Assembly: GCF_003943615.1 (NCBI RefSeq)
Contig: NZ_RJPZ01000005.1
Location: forward strand, 15,229-56,278
DNA: 41,050 bases
Direction of reading: 5' to 3'
Source of the DNA: Streptococcus australis
GTDB taxonomy: Bacteria; Bacillota; Bacilli; Lactobacillales; Streptococcaceae
Shown here: piece after piece, positions 25,976 to 33,512 of the stretch
Numbering within the stretch: the stretch's first letter is position 1
Layout: each line of letters opens with the position of its first letter
Notes under the pieces: generated by a model
What the model was told of the DNA's origin: nothing
Databases searched by the model: none
Seen by the model: only the letters and a program-made list of their open reading frames with translations
Position numbers and translations under genes: made by a program

Positions 25976-26365
25976 CTAGCGTTGAAAATGTACTTTAAAC
26001 CCATACTTACCAGCATTTCGTTTAAGCCTATCAACCAGTGCTTCATTTCTTTTGCTTTTTCCAAAAAAGAAGGGAATGGTCTTTCCATTTCTGAGTTCGA
26101 TATAGAAAGCATAGCGACTCCCACCCCCAGCGCGACCACGGAGCAACCAGTAGCTTATCTGCTTGATCTCTTTCAATGGGATCATTCGCCGACTGAAGCA
26201 CAAAGCAACATGGATATAGAAGATGCCATTCGAAATGTGGTAAGGTGAAAAAAATGAACCTCCACTACGTCGACTAGAAATCCACCGACGAACGAATAAA
26301 GTAATGCTGAAGATCCCAATAAAAACAATACCTAATAATACTGGTCCAGATCCTAAAATAGACAT
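25976..26365 (-). CDS. Small membrane protein with PH-like domain
   Basis: This 129-residue protein has one strong hydrophobic segment near the N-terminus (PVLLGIVFIGIFSITLFV, about 7-24) and a soluble part. That part has the alternating strands and final helix expected of a bacterial pleckstrin-homology-like domain (IFYIHVALCFSRRMIPLKEI ... YAFYIELRNGKTIPFFF ... ALVDRLKRN). No enzyme motif is visible. The frame opens at 26404, but ATG 26365 has GGGAG eight bases upstream. It follows the 63-residue membrane protein gene at 26418 with a 52-base gap, probably in the same transcript. Confidence 0.68.
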   Translation of the reverse strand: MSILGSGPVLLGIVFIGIFSITLFVRRWISSRRSGGSFFSPYHISNGIFYIHVALCFSRRMIPLKEIKQISYWLLRGRAGGGSRYAFYIELRNGKTIPFFFGKSKRNEALVDRLKRNAGKYGFKVHFQR

Positions 26366-26417
26366 TTCATTACTCCCTACACAAATTTTCAATAAAGCAC
26401 ACAATCACTGATCGGCC

Positions 26418-26609
26418 TTAATCAGTATGCTCCTTCAACTTTTCTAATAAGACGATAACTCCCACTAGGAGAAGAATTCCAATTATAAAAACAGCAAGCT
26501 CTAATTCTTTAAATCCTTCAATATAGGGTAGGATATACATACTTGATTCTACCAGTAAAAAACCAATAAGAAGAAGGGCAAGAGCGAAATAGACGAGTTT
26601 TTTATTAAT
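26418..26609 (-). CDS. Small two-pass membrane protein (63 residues), possible AUU start
   Basis: On the minus strand an open frame of about 63 codons encodes NKKLVYFALALLLIGFLL, a short loop VESSMYILPYIEGFKELE, a second segment LAVFIIGILLLVGVIVLL, and a charged end EKLKEHTD. Two membrane segments and lysines at both ends make a credible hairpin membrane protein. No ATG, GTG or TTG fits; the codon before NKKL is ATT at 26609, and AAAGGA lies seven bases before it. It may use a rare AUU start or be a start-codon mutant. No family recognised. Confidence 0.5.
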   Translation of the reverse strand: MNKKLVYFALALLLIGFLLVESSMYILPYIEGFKELELAVFIIGILLLVGVIVLLEKLKEHTD

Positions 26610-26663
26610 CTGTAGGTCCTTTCCTTAGATGGAGTCTTCATCAAACTTAACTAGCTGGATATT

Positions 26664-27551
26664 TTATTTGGTTTCAACCCACTTTTCATTGTCCATGATA
26701 AAGGGCTTGGCTAGACCTTCACCTGTGTAATCCTGGTATTTGGTCTCCAAGTATTTGTAGACATCTTCCTTGGTCGCAAACTTGATGGCTTGGTAGGGTT
26801 CTTCAAAGGTTAGCTTTTCGACAAAGAGATAGCCGTCCTTGGCAGGAACCAAGACACCAACGTGGCCGACAAAAAGCGTGTTGCCATCTAAGTTATCATG
26901 AACGATGACAGAAAGCATGCGGGCATTTTCATTGAATTTGAAATGAGAAAAATATTCCTCCATCTTCTTGGCGTGAACCTTGACATCCGTTGTAGCCTCT
27001 GTTGGAACCCGTGAATACAGAATGTTAAAGGCTTCCTTGTCTGCATCATCGAAGACCTTCCCCTTGTCAATCGCATCATTGTCCACGAACAAGAGCTCAC
27101 TATCAGCTTTCATCTTAGGAATCTCGATGCGGTTCTTCAGCAAGGTATAACTATTGATCCGACAGTTGGTCCCGACGAAATTGCCCTTCTGCTTGGTCCA
27201 CAAGTCACTAATCTTCTCCACATCGTATTCCGTCTTTTTGAAGGTGCTAAAGTTGCCCGTCAAGCCAACAGAGCCGACGATGTTATCATAGTCCGTTACT
27301 AGCCCCAGAAACTTGTCGACACTTTCCTGATCCAAATAAGCAGACAAGAGAGTCCGTACTTCTTCGACACTTTCCCTGCTATTGAGGTTGCTGTAAGTTC
27401 CCTTGTAGTGCTCCTTGTCTGAGCTGGATTGCTGAACAGTGGTGCTTTCCTGCGTTTCCTTGGCTTGCTTTTCGTTGGTCCCACAAGCCGCTAAAGCAAA
27501 GATCGCCAAGACACACCTAGTAAGAAGCATGATTTTTTTAGATGGTTTCAT
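26664..27551 (-). CDS. Lipoprotein, DUF4300-like
   Basis: This 295-residue protein starts with a lipoprotein signal (MKPSKKIMLLTRCVLAIFAL, lipobox LAAC, Cys near residue 23) followed by a short Ser/Thr/Gln linker. The remaining 250 residues form a soluble domain with SNLNSRESVEEVRTLLS, NFVGTNCRINSYTL, LFVDNDAID and NTLFVGHVGVLVP. The pattern resembles DUF4300 lipoproteins of streptococci, where the GHVGVL segment is conserved. Function is unknown. The start at 27551 has AAAGGAA eight bases upstream. It appears to be first in a run of small membrane genes, 54 bases before the 63-residue protein. Confidence 0.8.
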   Translation of the reverse strand: MKPSKKIMLLTRCVLAIFALAACGTNEKQAKETQESTTVQQSSSDKEHYKGTYSNLNSRESVEEVRTLLSAYLDQESVDKFLGLVTDYDNIVGSVGLTGNFSTFKKTEYDVEKISDLWTKQKGNFVGTNCRINSYTLLKNRIEIPKMKADSELLFVDNDAIDKGKVFDDADKEAFNILYSRVPTEATTDVKVHAKKMEEYFSHFKFNENARMLSVIVHDNLDGNTLFVGHVGVLVPAKDGYLFVEKLTFEEPYQAIKFATKEDVYKYLETKYQDYTGEGLAKPFIMDNEKWVETK

Positions 27552-27695
27552 AAACTGGTTCCTTTTCTATATACTAAGATGTTTTGTAACATGATTCATT
27601 TCTTTTTCCTATTGAATCTCCTTCTCCTATATTATAGTTTAAAACGGACTTAGCTCCAACTATTTTTCACTAAATGAGGAAACTTTATAGATAGC

Positions 27696-27725
27696 AAAAA
27701 AGAGCTGGCAGACTATCCAGCTCTT
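27696..27725 (-). terminator. Terminator after the truncated gene at 27742
   Basis: On the minus strand AAGAGCTGG pairs perfectly with CCAGCTCTT and is followed by TTTT. Confidence 0.85.
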
Positions 27726-27741
27726 CAATGAATAATGAATC

Positions 27742-27999
27742 TTATTTAATCTTGTGTTTGTTCATCTTTGCTTCAAAGACTTCTGTCATGATGACCCGCA
27801 ATTCTTCTCGTTCTTTTACAGGAAGGTCTCCTTGGCGCTTGGCCACGGCATAGAGTTCAGGATAGCGCATAGCCACACGTTCGATGGTCTTTGTTGTCGC
27901 ATGTCCTCTGACAAAGAAAGGAATACGCTTGGTCCATTCTTGAGGTACAAGAGCAAGCAACTTCTTCGCTGCTTCCTTATCAGAAATCTCAGCCTTGAC
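27742..27999 (-). pseudogene. Truncated gene fragment of unknown family
   Basis: On the minus strand 85 codons are open after a TGA at 28002. They encode VKAEISDKEAAKKLLALVPQ, then EWTKRIPFFVRGHATTKTIE, then RVAMRYPELYAVAKRQG, and end MNKHKIK. The only plausible start is a TTG at 27960 with no ribosome site, while coding-like sequence continues upstream of it, so this looks like the 3' end of a longer gene whose 5' part is gone. The stem IPFFVRGHATTKTIERVA weakly recalls a small protochlorophyllide-reductase-like (PCP_red) domain, but I cannot name it. A terminator follows, consistent with a once-active gene. Confidence 0.55.
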
Positions 28000-28040
28000 T
28001 CAAAGGAAAAATCAAGAGCACAACAGTATCATCCGCATAA

Positions 28041-28075
28041 AAAAGCCTCAAGAATTATATCCTTGAGACTTTCTT
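28041..28075 (-). terminator. Terminator after the large LPXTG protein gene
   Basis: On the minus strand GTCTCAAG pairs with CTTGAGGC around an AT-rich loop, followed by TTTTTT. Confidence 0.75.
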
Positions 28076-28115
28076 GTTAAATCAAATGTGCTAATACACT
28101 ATAGTTAGTTATATA

Positions 28116-31100
28116 TTAGTTATTTGAAATTTTACGTTTCAACAACACTGCTCCTGAAAGAACAATTGCTCCTGAAAGGATCAATCCGCTTGCTACGACT
28201 TCACCTGTACTTGGGAGAAGGACTTTACGTCCGCCACCGTTACCATCTCCATTTCCGCCAGGGTTTCCTGGTGCTGGAGTTGTTTTCTCTGGAGTTGTTG
28301 TGGTTCCACCATCACCATTACCTGAACCATGGTTACCTGGTTTTTCCGGAGTTGTTGTAGTTGTGGTTGTTGTTGTAGTTGTTGTAGTTGTATCTTCACT
28401 TACTGTAGTAGTTGTTGTGGTTGTAGGTTCCTCAGTTGTTGTAGTGGTTGTAGTTGTAGGTTCCTCGGTTGTTGTGGTAGTTGTTGTGGTTGTTTCACCA
28501 CCACCTTCACCATGGTTATCTGGATTTTCCGGAGTTGGTGTGGTGGTTGTAGTTGTTGTAGGTTCCTCGGTTGTTGTAGTTGTAGTTGTTGTAGATTCCT
28601 CAGTTGTTGTAGTTGTAGTTGTTGTAGGTTCCTCAGTTGTTGTAGTTGTAGTTGTTGTAGATTCCTCAGTTGTTGTAGTTGTAGTTGTTGTAGGTTCCTC
28701 AGTTGTTGTAGTTGTAGTTGTTGTAGGTTCCTCAGTTGTTGTAGTTGTGGTTGTTGTAGGTTCCTCGGTTGTTGTAGTCGTTGTAGTTGTGGTTGTGGTT
28801 GTAGTTACATAAGTATTTGTGAACTTACGTGGAGAGTCTGCTTCTTGAACAGTTGCAACAAGCTTACCTTCACCATTATCTACTACTGAAACATGGACAG
28901 TGTAGCTTTCTTCAGAATAAGTAACACCTTCTTCAGAACCAGCTTTTTCTGTAATCACATATTCGTGCTCACCAGGTTCAGTGTATGAAAGTTTGAAGGC
29001 TACTTCATTTGTTGCTACTTCAACACCTTCAACTTCTTTACCGTTTGATGATGTTGCAATAACATTTCCGCCTTCGCTCAATTCGAATTCGAATTGTTCC
29101 TTAGTAAGTTCTTTACCTACTAATTCTTTAGTTGCTTTGATGACTGCTTCAGCTGGTGCTGCTTTATATTTGTTTGTAAACTTACGAGTTGAATCTTCTT
29201 CTTTAACAGTAGCAACTAATTTACCTTCTCCATTATCTACTACTGAGACATGGATTGTGTGGCTTGCTTTAGAGTATTCAACTCCTGCTACTGATCCAGC
29301 TTTTTCTGTCAATACATATTCGTGTTCACCTGGTTCAGTGTATGAAAGTTTGAAGGCAACTTCATTTGTTGCAACTTCAACACCTTCAACTTCTTTACCG
29401 TTTGATGATGTTGCGATGACGTTTCCGCCTTCGCTCAATTCAAATTCGAATTGTTCCTTAGTAAGTTCTTTACCTACTAATTCTTTAGTTGCTTTAATGA
29501 CAGCTTCAGTTGGAGAAACTTTATAAGTATTTGTGAATTTACGAGTTGAATCTGCTTCTTTAACAGTCGCTACAAGTTTACCTTCACCATTATCTACTAC
29601 TGAGACATGGATTGTGTGGCTTGCTTTAGAGTATTCAACTCCTGCTACTGATCCAGCTTTTTCTGTCAACACATATTCGTGCTCACCTGGTTCAGTGTAT
29701 GAAAGTTTGAAGGCTACTTCATTTGTCGCTACGTCAACACCTTCAACTTCTTTACCGTTTGATGATGTTGCGATAACGTTTCCGCCTTCACTCAATTCGA
29801 ATTCGAATTGTTCTTTAGTAAGTTCTTTACCTACTAATTCCTTAGTTGCTTTAATGACAGCTTCTGCTGGAGTAGCTTTATAGGTATTTGTAAACTCACG
29901 AGCTTCGTCAGCTTCTGTGACAGTCGCTACGAGTTTACCTTCACCGTTATCTACAACTTTGACATGAACTGTATAGCTTTCCTTAGAGTAAGTAATTCCT
30001 TCTGCTGTACCAGCTTTTTCTGTAATTGTATATTCGTGGTCTCCAGCTTCAGTATAGAGAACTGAGAAGACTACTTCATTTGTTGCTGCTTCAACACCAT
30101 TGACTGTCTTACCATTTGAAGACGTTGCAATGACTTTACCACCTTCGCTCAATTCAAACTCAAATTGTTCGTTAGCAAGTTCTTTACCTACTAAATTTTT
30201 AGTTGCTTTGAATGTAGCACGAGCTGGTGATGGCTCATATGTGTTTGTTAAAGTTGGTGCTTGAGTTGTAACCTCAGCTTTAAGTGTTCCACCTTCAGCT
30301 TTAACAACAACTGTTACTTCGTATGAATTCTCATCAAATGTAATACCTGGAACTTTAGTTTCAGTATTTTCCTTGATGACATAGTTGTAGGTACCAGGAC
30401 CTTTAGCTTTCAAACCTTCAAATGTGATGCTTCCATCTGCTTTGTTTGTTGTTGAAGCAATTGGAGTAGTCAAGTTATTTGCATTGTACAAATCAAACTT
30501 GAACTCACCATCTTTCAAAGCTACTGGACGATTTCCAGCAATTACTTTCTTAGCAGTGATTGAGAAATCTGCTGCGATTGGTTCATCTTGAAGGTTAATC
30601 TTAGAACCTTCAGCTCCAAGAGTTACCTTGTATTCTTTTTCATCAAGAGTATATCCAGCAGGAGCTGTTTTCTCTTTGATGATGAATGTCTTGCCGACAT
30701 ATTTTTGATCAAACTCATCAGAAATTGCCACACCTTTTTCATTTGTAGTCAATTCTGTAGAGATAGTTCCATCTTCTGACTTCACTGTATAAACAGCGCC
30801 TGCAACTGGAACCAATGTGAAAGCATTTGTCTTGTTGATCTTAATCTTGAAGGCTGTAGAAGCTTCGATTTGTCCTTTTACAAGAGATACACGTTCAGCT
30901 TTAAATTCTGATTGTGGACGATTACTACGATAAGTAAGTGGAGTTCCATCTGCTGTAGTCAACTGGATAACGTTTTGAACTTTTCTTCCATCACCTGGTG
31001 TTGTTGTATGGTATTCTACCCAATACGATTTAGATCCATCTGCAAAGATGATTTTGAACTGAGTATAGTTCTCATTCCAAGCTACAGTATAGTCAGTACC

Positions 31101-31994
31101 TTCTACCATTTTCTTAGCATCATCAGGAACTTGAGAAGTACCATCGTTCAACGTTGCAGAAGAATAAACTACCAATGACTCTGGGATATACTGGATAGGA
31201 GCAAACTCAGATGTATTTGGAAGGAAATCATTCAAAACTAAGTTCTTACCATAGTCTTGTCTTCCTGTATTGACACGAATTCTCCATGGAGAGTATACGT
31301 CACCTTTACCTACTGAACCGATAGCTGCTAACTTTGCTGAAGTCCATTCTTTACTTACAACATCGTTACCGACCTTAGCATAGTTTTCGAAACCTTCTTG
31401 TTTGCTGTCAACGGTCTTAGAAGTAAAGGTATGTGTGATGGTCTTACCAACACCTTTATTTTCAAAGGTAAGCGGTGTTGCTGTTTGGTCACTCTTAAAT
31501 AGGAAAGTAATTGCATAATTACCTTTCACACCCTTGACGGTGTCTCCACCAGTTTTGGCTTGAAACTCATCTAGGTTTTTCAAAGTAACACGAGCCTTAC
31601 CACCTTGGTTATCACCATTAGCAGTAACAACTACAGTACCGATATTAACTTTTGTTTCCTTATCATACAATTCAGTTGTTCCGTTATAGACGGTTACTGG
31701 AGTTGGAATATCCACATCAAAGTAATCGCCATTAGCCAATTTGCCATCATATTTTTTCAGGTCAAATTGAACGAAGAACTGATTTGAACGATTTGTAATA
31801 ATCTGATAAGTACCATCACTATTCGGTTCCAATTTGGAATCCGACATATTGAGGACACTGATGTCAGTTACTACACCTGTCAATTCTTTCCCATCTGCAA
31901 AAGCAACATTATTTGATGCAAATAATGTGCCCAAGACGGTCAGAATCGAGACAAAAAATATTAAAAACGGCTTAATTTTAAACTTTTTCACCAT
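28116..31994 (-). CDS. LPXTG surface adhesin with FctA-type pilin domains and Thr-rich stalk
   Basis: This 1292-residue wall protein has a signal peptide (about 1-33). A putative ligand-binding region of MSCRAMM/Cna type spans about 35-380, and a SpaA/Cna_B-like domain about 381-470 (KEKTAPAGYTLDEKEY). Five FctA/Spy0128-like domains follow at about 473, 591, 709, 828 and 947. The last four are 119-residue units; each has a Lys in ATK, a Glu in YT(I/L)TEKAG and an Asn in FTN(T/K)Y, the residues expected to form isopeptide bonds. Residues about 1064-1216 are runs of Thr broken by EEP or EES. A Gly/Pro spacer, LPSTG near 1259, a membrane segment and KRKISNN complete the sortase signal. AAGGA precedes the ATG. 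No pilin sortase lies nearby, so housekeeping sortase A probably anchors it. Confidence 0.9.
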   Translation of the reverse strand: MVKKFKIKPFLIFFVSILTVLGTLFASNNVAFADGKELTGVVTDISVLNMSDSKLEPNSDGTYQIITNRSNQFFVQFDLKKYDGKLANGDYFDVDIPTPVTVYNGTTELYDKETKVNIGTVVVTANGDNQGGKARVTLKNLDEFQAKTGGDTVKGVKGNYAITFLFKSDQTATPLTFENKGVGKTITHTFTSKTVDSKQEGFENYAKVGNDVVSKEWTSAKLAAIGSVGKGDVYSPWRIRVNTGRQDYGKNLVLNDFLPNTSEFAPIQYIPESLVVYSSATLNDGTSQVPDDAKKMVEGTDYTVAWNENYTQFKIIFADGSKSYWVEYHTTTPGDGRKVQNVIQLTTADGTPLTYRSNRPQSEFKAERVSLVKGQIEASTAFKIKINKTNAFTLVPVAGAVYTVKSEDGTISTELTTNEKGVAISDEFDQKYVGKTFIIKEKTAPAGYTLDEKEYKVTLGAEGSKINLQDEPIAADFSITAKKVIAGNRPVALKDGEFKFDLYNANNLTTPIASTTNKADGSITFEGLKAKGPGTYNYVIKENTETKVPGITFDENSYEVTVVVKAEGGTLKAEVTTQAPTLTNTYEPSPARATFKATKNLVGKELANEQFEFELSEGGKVIATSSNGKTVNGVEAATNEVVFSVLYTEAGDHEYTITEKAGTAEGITYSKESYTVHVKVVDNGEGKLVATVTEADEAREFTNTYKATPAEAVIKATKELVGKELTKEQFEFELSEGGNVIATSSNGKEVEGVDVATNEVAFKLSYTEPGEHEYVLTEKAGSVAGVEYSKASHTIHVSVVDNGEGKLVATVKEADSTRKFTNTYKVSPTEAVIKATKELVGKELTKEQFEFELSEGGNVIATSSNGKEVEGVEVATNEVAFKLSYTEPGEHEYVLTEKAGSVAGVEYSKASHTIHVSVVDNGEGKLVATVKEEDSTRKFTNKYKAAPAEAVIKATKELVGKELTKEQFEFELSEGGNVIATSSNGKEVEGVEVATNEVAFKLSYTEPGEHEYVITEKAGSEEGVTYSEESYTVHVSVVDNGEGKLVATVQEADSPRKFTNTYVTTTTTTTTTTTTTEEPTTTTTTTTEEPTTTTTTTTEEPTTTTTTTTEESTTTTTTTTEEPTTTTTTTTEESTTTTTTTTEEPTTTTTTTPTPENPDNHGEGGGETTTTTTTTTEEPTTTTTTTTEEPTTTTTTTVSEDTTTTTTTTTTTTTTPEKPGNHGSGNGDGGTTTTPEKTTPAPGNPGGNGDGNGGGRKVLLPSTGEVVASGLILSGAIVLSGAVLLKRKISNN
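28346..28805 (-). repeat. Short tandem repeat encoding the Thr-EEP stalk
   Basis: The DNA repeats a unit of about 33 bp encoding eight Thr plus EEP or EES, nine times, interrupted once by PTPENPDNHGEGGGE. The Thr codons are almost all ACA and ACT, so one strand is nearly all A and C and the other all G and T. Length change by slippage is likely. Confidence 0.9.
28809..30237 (-). repeat. Four tandem 357-bp domain repeats
   Basis: A marker in each unit (CCGTTTGATGATGTTGC or a variant) occurs at 29041, 29398, 29755 and 30112, exactly 357 bp apart. The three units nearest the C-terminus are almost identical in DNA; the fourth, N-terminal one has diverged. Confidence 0.9.
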
Positions 31995-32062
31995 TAAATA
32001 TTTCCTTCTTCCTACACTTTTTTAATAATCATATTTAAAAAACCAACACCGTTTCTTAAATA

Positions 32063-32089
32063 CGTTGAATTATTTAAAATAATTCAACG
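32063..32089. promoter_or_regulatory. 27-bp perfect palindrome at the adhesin transcription start
   Basis: CGTTGAATTATTT and AAATAATTCAACG are 13-bp arms around a single A. The palindrome begins two bases after the -10 box, so the predicted transcription start falls inside it. It could be a repressor operator or a hairpin at the 5' end of the mRNA. Confidence 0.75.
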
Positions 32090-32091
32090 AT

Positions 32092-32120
32092 ATAGTACTA
32101 CTTTTAACAATTAAAGTCAA
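32092..32120 (-). promoter_or_regulatory. Promoter of the large adhesin gene
   Basis: On the minus strand TTGACT (32115-32120) and TACTAT (32092-32097) are 17 bp apart. The leader is about 90 bases and includes most of the palindrome. Confidence 0.75.
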
Positions 32121-32388
32121 TATTTTAAACTAAATTATACCAAATATTTATGCTAATTTTATTTCCCTTAAAATTTTTGACTTAGCAAAAAAATCCCTCT
32201 TGTATAACTATACGTTTTAACTCGAATCAAGATAACTGTCCTAGAAATATTTACTGCTAAATTTGGTTTAATACGAACTTAAATTTAATTTTCTTTAGGA
32301 TTAGTTTTATTGATAACAATTGTATGATTGAGTTTCTCTTAGATATTTATCATTCATCAATTCATTATTAAGTAATAACCCAATGTCT
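32121..32388. other. AT-rich intergenic stretch without a gene
   Basis: I see no coding frame or structured RNA. A TATAAT box on the minus strand near 32137 is without a good partner. The 3' end of the Nudix pseudogene borders it on the right. Confidence 0.5.
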
Positions 32389-32832
32389 TCATTTTAAATC
32401 GTACTTCCAGACTTCTCCATCTTGGTAGTAGAAAAATTCAGACAGGTCTTCTTCAAGGAAAATACGAAGCATGTCTTCCATTTTTAATGAAAGATTTCTG
32501 TTTGGCAATTCTTTCAGGTCCTCCCACCAGACTTCCCCCTCTTCAGAGGATCTTAATTCTCCTTCAAAGATTTCTGTCTTATAAAAGAGAACTACATAAC
32601 GAATGCCATCTTCTACCCAATATTTCATTCCACAGATCTGGGGAGAAACTATCCTTAAGCCAGTTTATTCCTTTACTTCACGGATCACTGCTTCAGTAAA
32701 TGACTCCCCCACTTCGACATGACCTCCAGGAAAAGTAATGCCTGGCCAGTCCTCTTTTTTACGATGAATAACAAGAACTCTATCGCCATCTCTTACCATA
32801 CAAAGATTCGTAAACTCAACTCTTTCATTCAT
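32389..32832 (-). pseudogene. Nudix hydrolase (8-oxo-dGTP diphosphatase-like) with in-frame stop
   Basis: The minus-strand frame from ATG 32832 (AGGAAG eight bases upstream) encodes a 147-residue Nudix protein of MutT type, beginning MNERVEFTNLCMVRDGDRVL. The Nudix box reads GGHVEVGESFTEAVIREVKE-stop-TGL. Codon 56 is TAA where the family has GAA, so the stop replaces a glutamate of the REuxEExGu motif that normally binds magnesium. The frame then continues unbroken for 91 codons (IVSPQICGMKYWVEDGIRYV ... VWKYDLK). A single G-to-T change explains it. MutT-type enzymes remove oxidised nucleotides or related substrates. The downstream part alone cannot be active. Confidence 0.85.
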
Positions 32833-32889
32833 ATAAATTCTTCCTAACTCTGTGTTATTTCTTTGAGGACAGGCTAAACAATTTGTATC

Positions 32890-33408
32890 CTAGTCACCTT
32901 TTTGCTGGACCTGGGTATGGGCTAGTAGGTCTCCAAGATGCCTCTTATCTTTCCTAAACACCGTCATTGCCAGTAAGGAAACTGCGAGTAGAGTCGCCGA
33001 AATCGAGAGGATAATGGATAATCCATCAAACTCACTATAGAAACCATGAATCGTGCCCATATGACCGAGTTGCCAAGGTAAAAATTTTATGGTGTTTCTG
33101 ATTAAGCTAGCTTGCACTGTTTTTTTCTGGTAGACCAGTTCAAGTCCCGCTTTTACCTTCCCCAAACTCCCATTTTTTGCATAATCCAAGTATGTGAACA
33201 GGAGTGTGATTGGCAAAATAGAGGTGAGAAAGACAAGCCACTGCGACTGAATTTCTGTAAACTCTGGGACGCAATTAAAAAAAATGATGTAAATAAGCAT
33301 AGAAACTATAAACAGGAAAACTAAATAAGTTAGAATGAAAAGATAATCGAATAGAAATTCCATCATTCTTTTTTTAAACGAAATAGGATTGCTTGCTAAC
33401 ATCTTCAT
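32890..33408 (-). CDS. RDD family membrane protein
   Basis: This protein of about 172 residues has hydrophobic segments near 17-45, 58-80 and 125-150. It has the RDD-family features KKRMMEFLFDYLFIL at the start (Arg and Asp at the head of the first helix) and KNGSLGKVKAGLELV in the middle. RDD proteins are small multi-pass proteins of largely unknown role; some are linked to sodium or proton exchange. Two upstream ATGs compete: 33417 touches GGGGG, while 33408 lies nine bases beyond it, so I prefer 33408. It is between the GH13 gene, whose terminator precedes it, and the Nudix remnant. Confidence 0.75.
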   Translation of the reverse strand: MKMLASNPISFKKRMMEFLFDYLFILTYLVFLFIVSMLIYIIFFNCVPEFTEIQSQWLVFLTSILPITLLFTYLDYAKNGSLGKVKAGLELVYQKKTVQASLIRNTIKFLPWQLGHMGTIHGFYSEFDGLSIILSISATLLAVSLLAMTVFRKDKRHLGDLLAHTQVQQKGD

Positions 33409-33471
33409 GACCGTCATCCCCCTTTCTCATCTCCTATTATAGTATAAGGGTACGAATAAAGAAACCATTTA

Positions 33472-33509
33472 TAAAAAAGAAGACTCCAATCTCTCGATTA
33501 CAGTCTTCT
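33472..33509 (-). terminator. Terminator after the GH13 gene
   Basis: On the minus strand AGAAGACT pairs perfectly with AGTCTTCT and is followed by TTTTTT. Confidence 0.85.
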
Positions 33510-33512
33510 ATT

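Noticed and set aside
28346..28805. Regularly spaced short repeats that look like a CRISPR array
   Set aside because: The repeats are in frame, encode Thr-EEP units inside an intact LPXTG gene, and have no unique spacers.
28300..28889. Long plus-strand frames rich in Val or Cys opposite the adhesin stalk
   Set aside because: They are the complement of the Thr-codon repeat (ACA/ACT become TGT/AGT and GTT/GTA), with no ribosome site and no domain.
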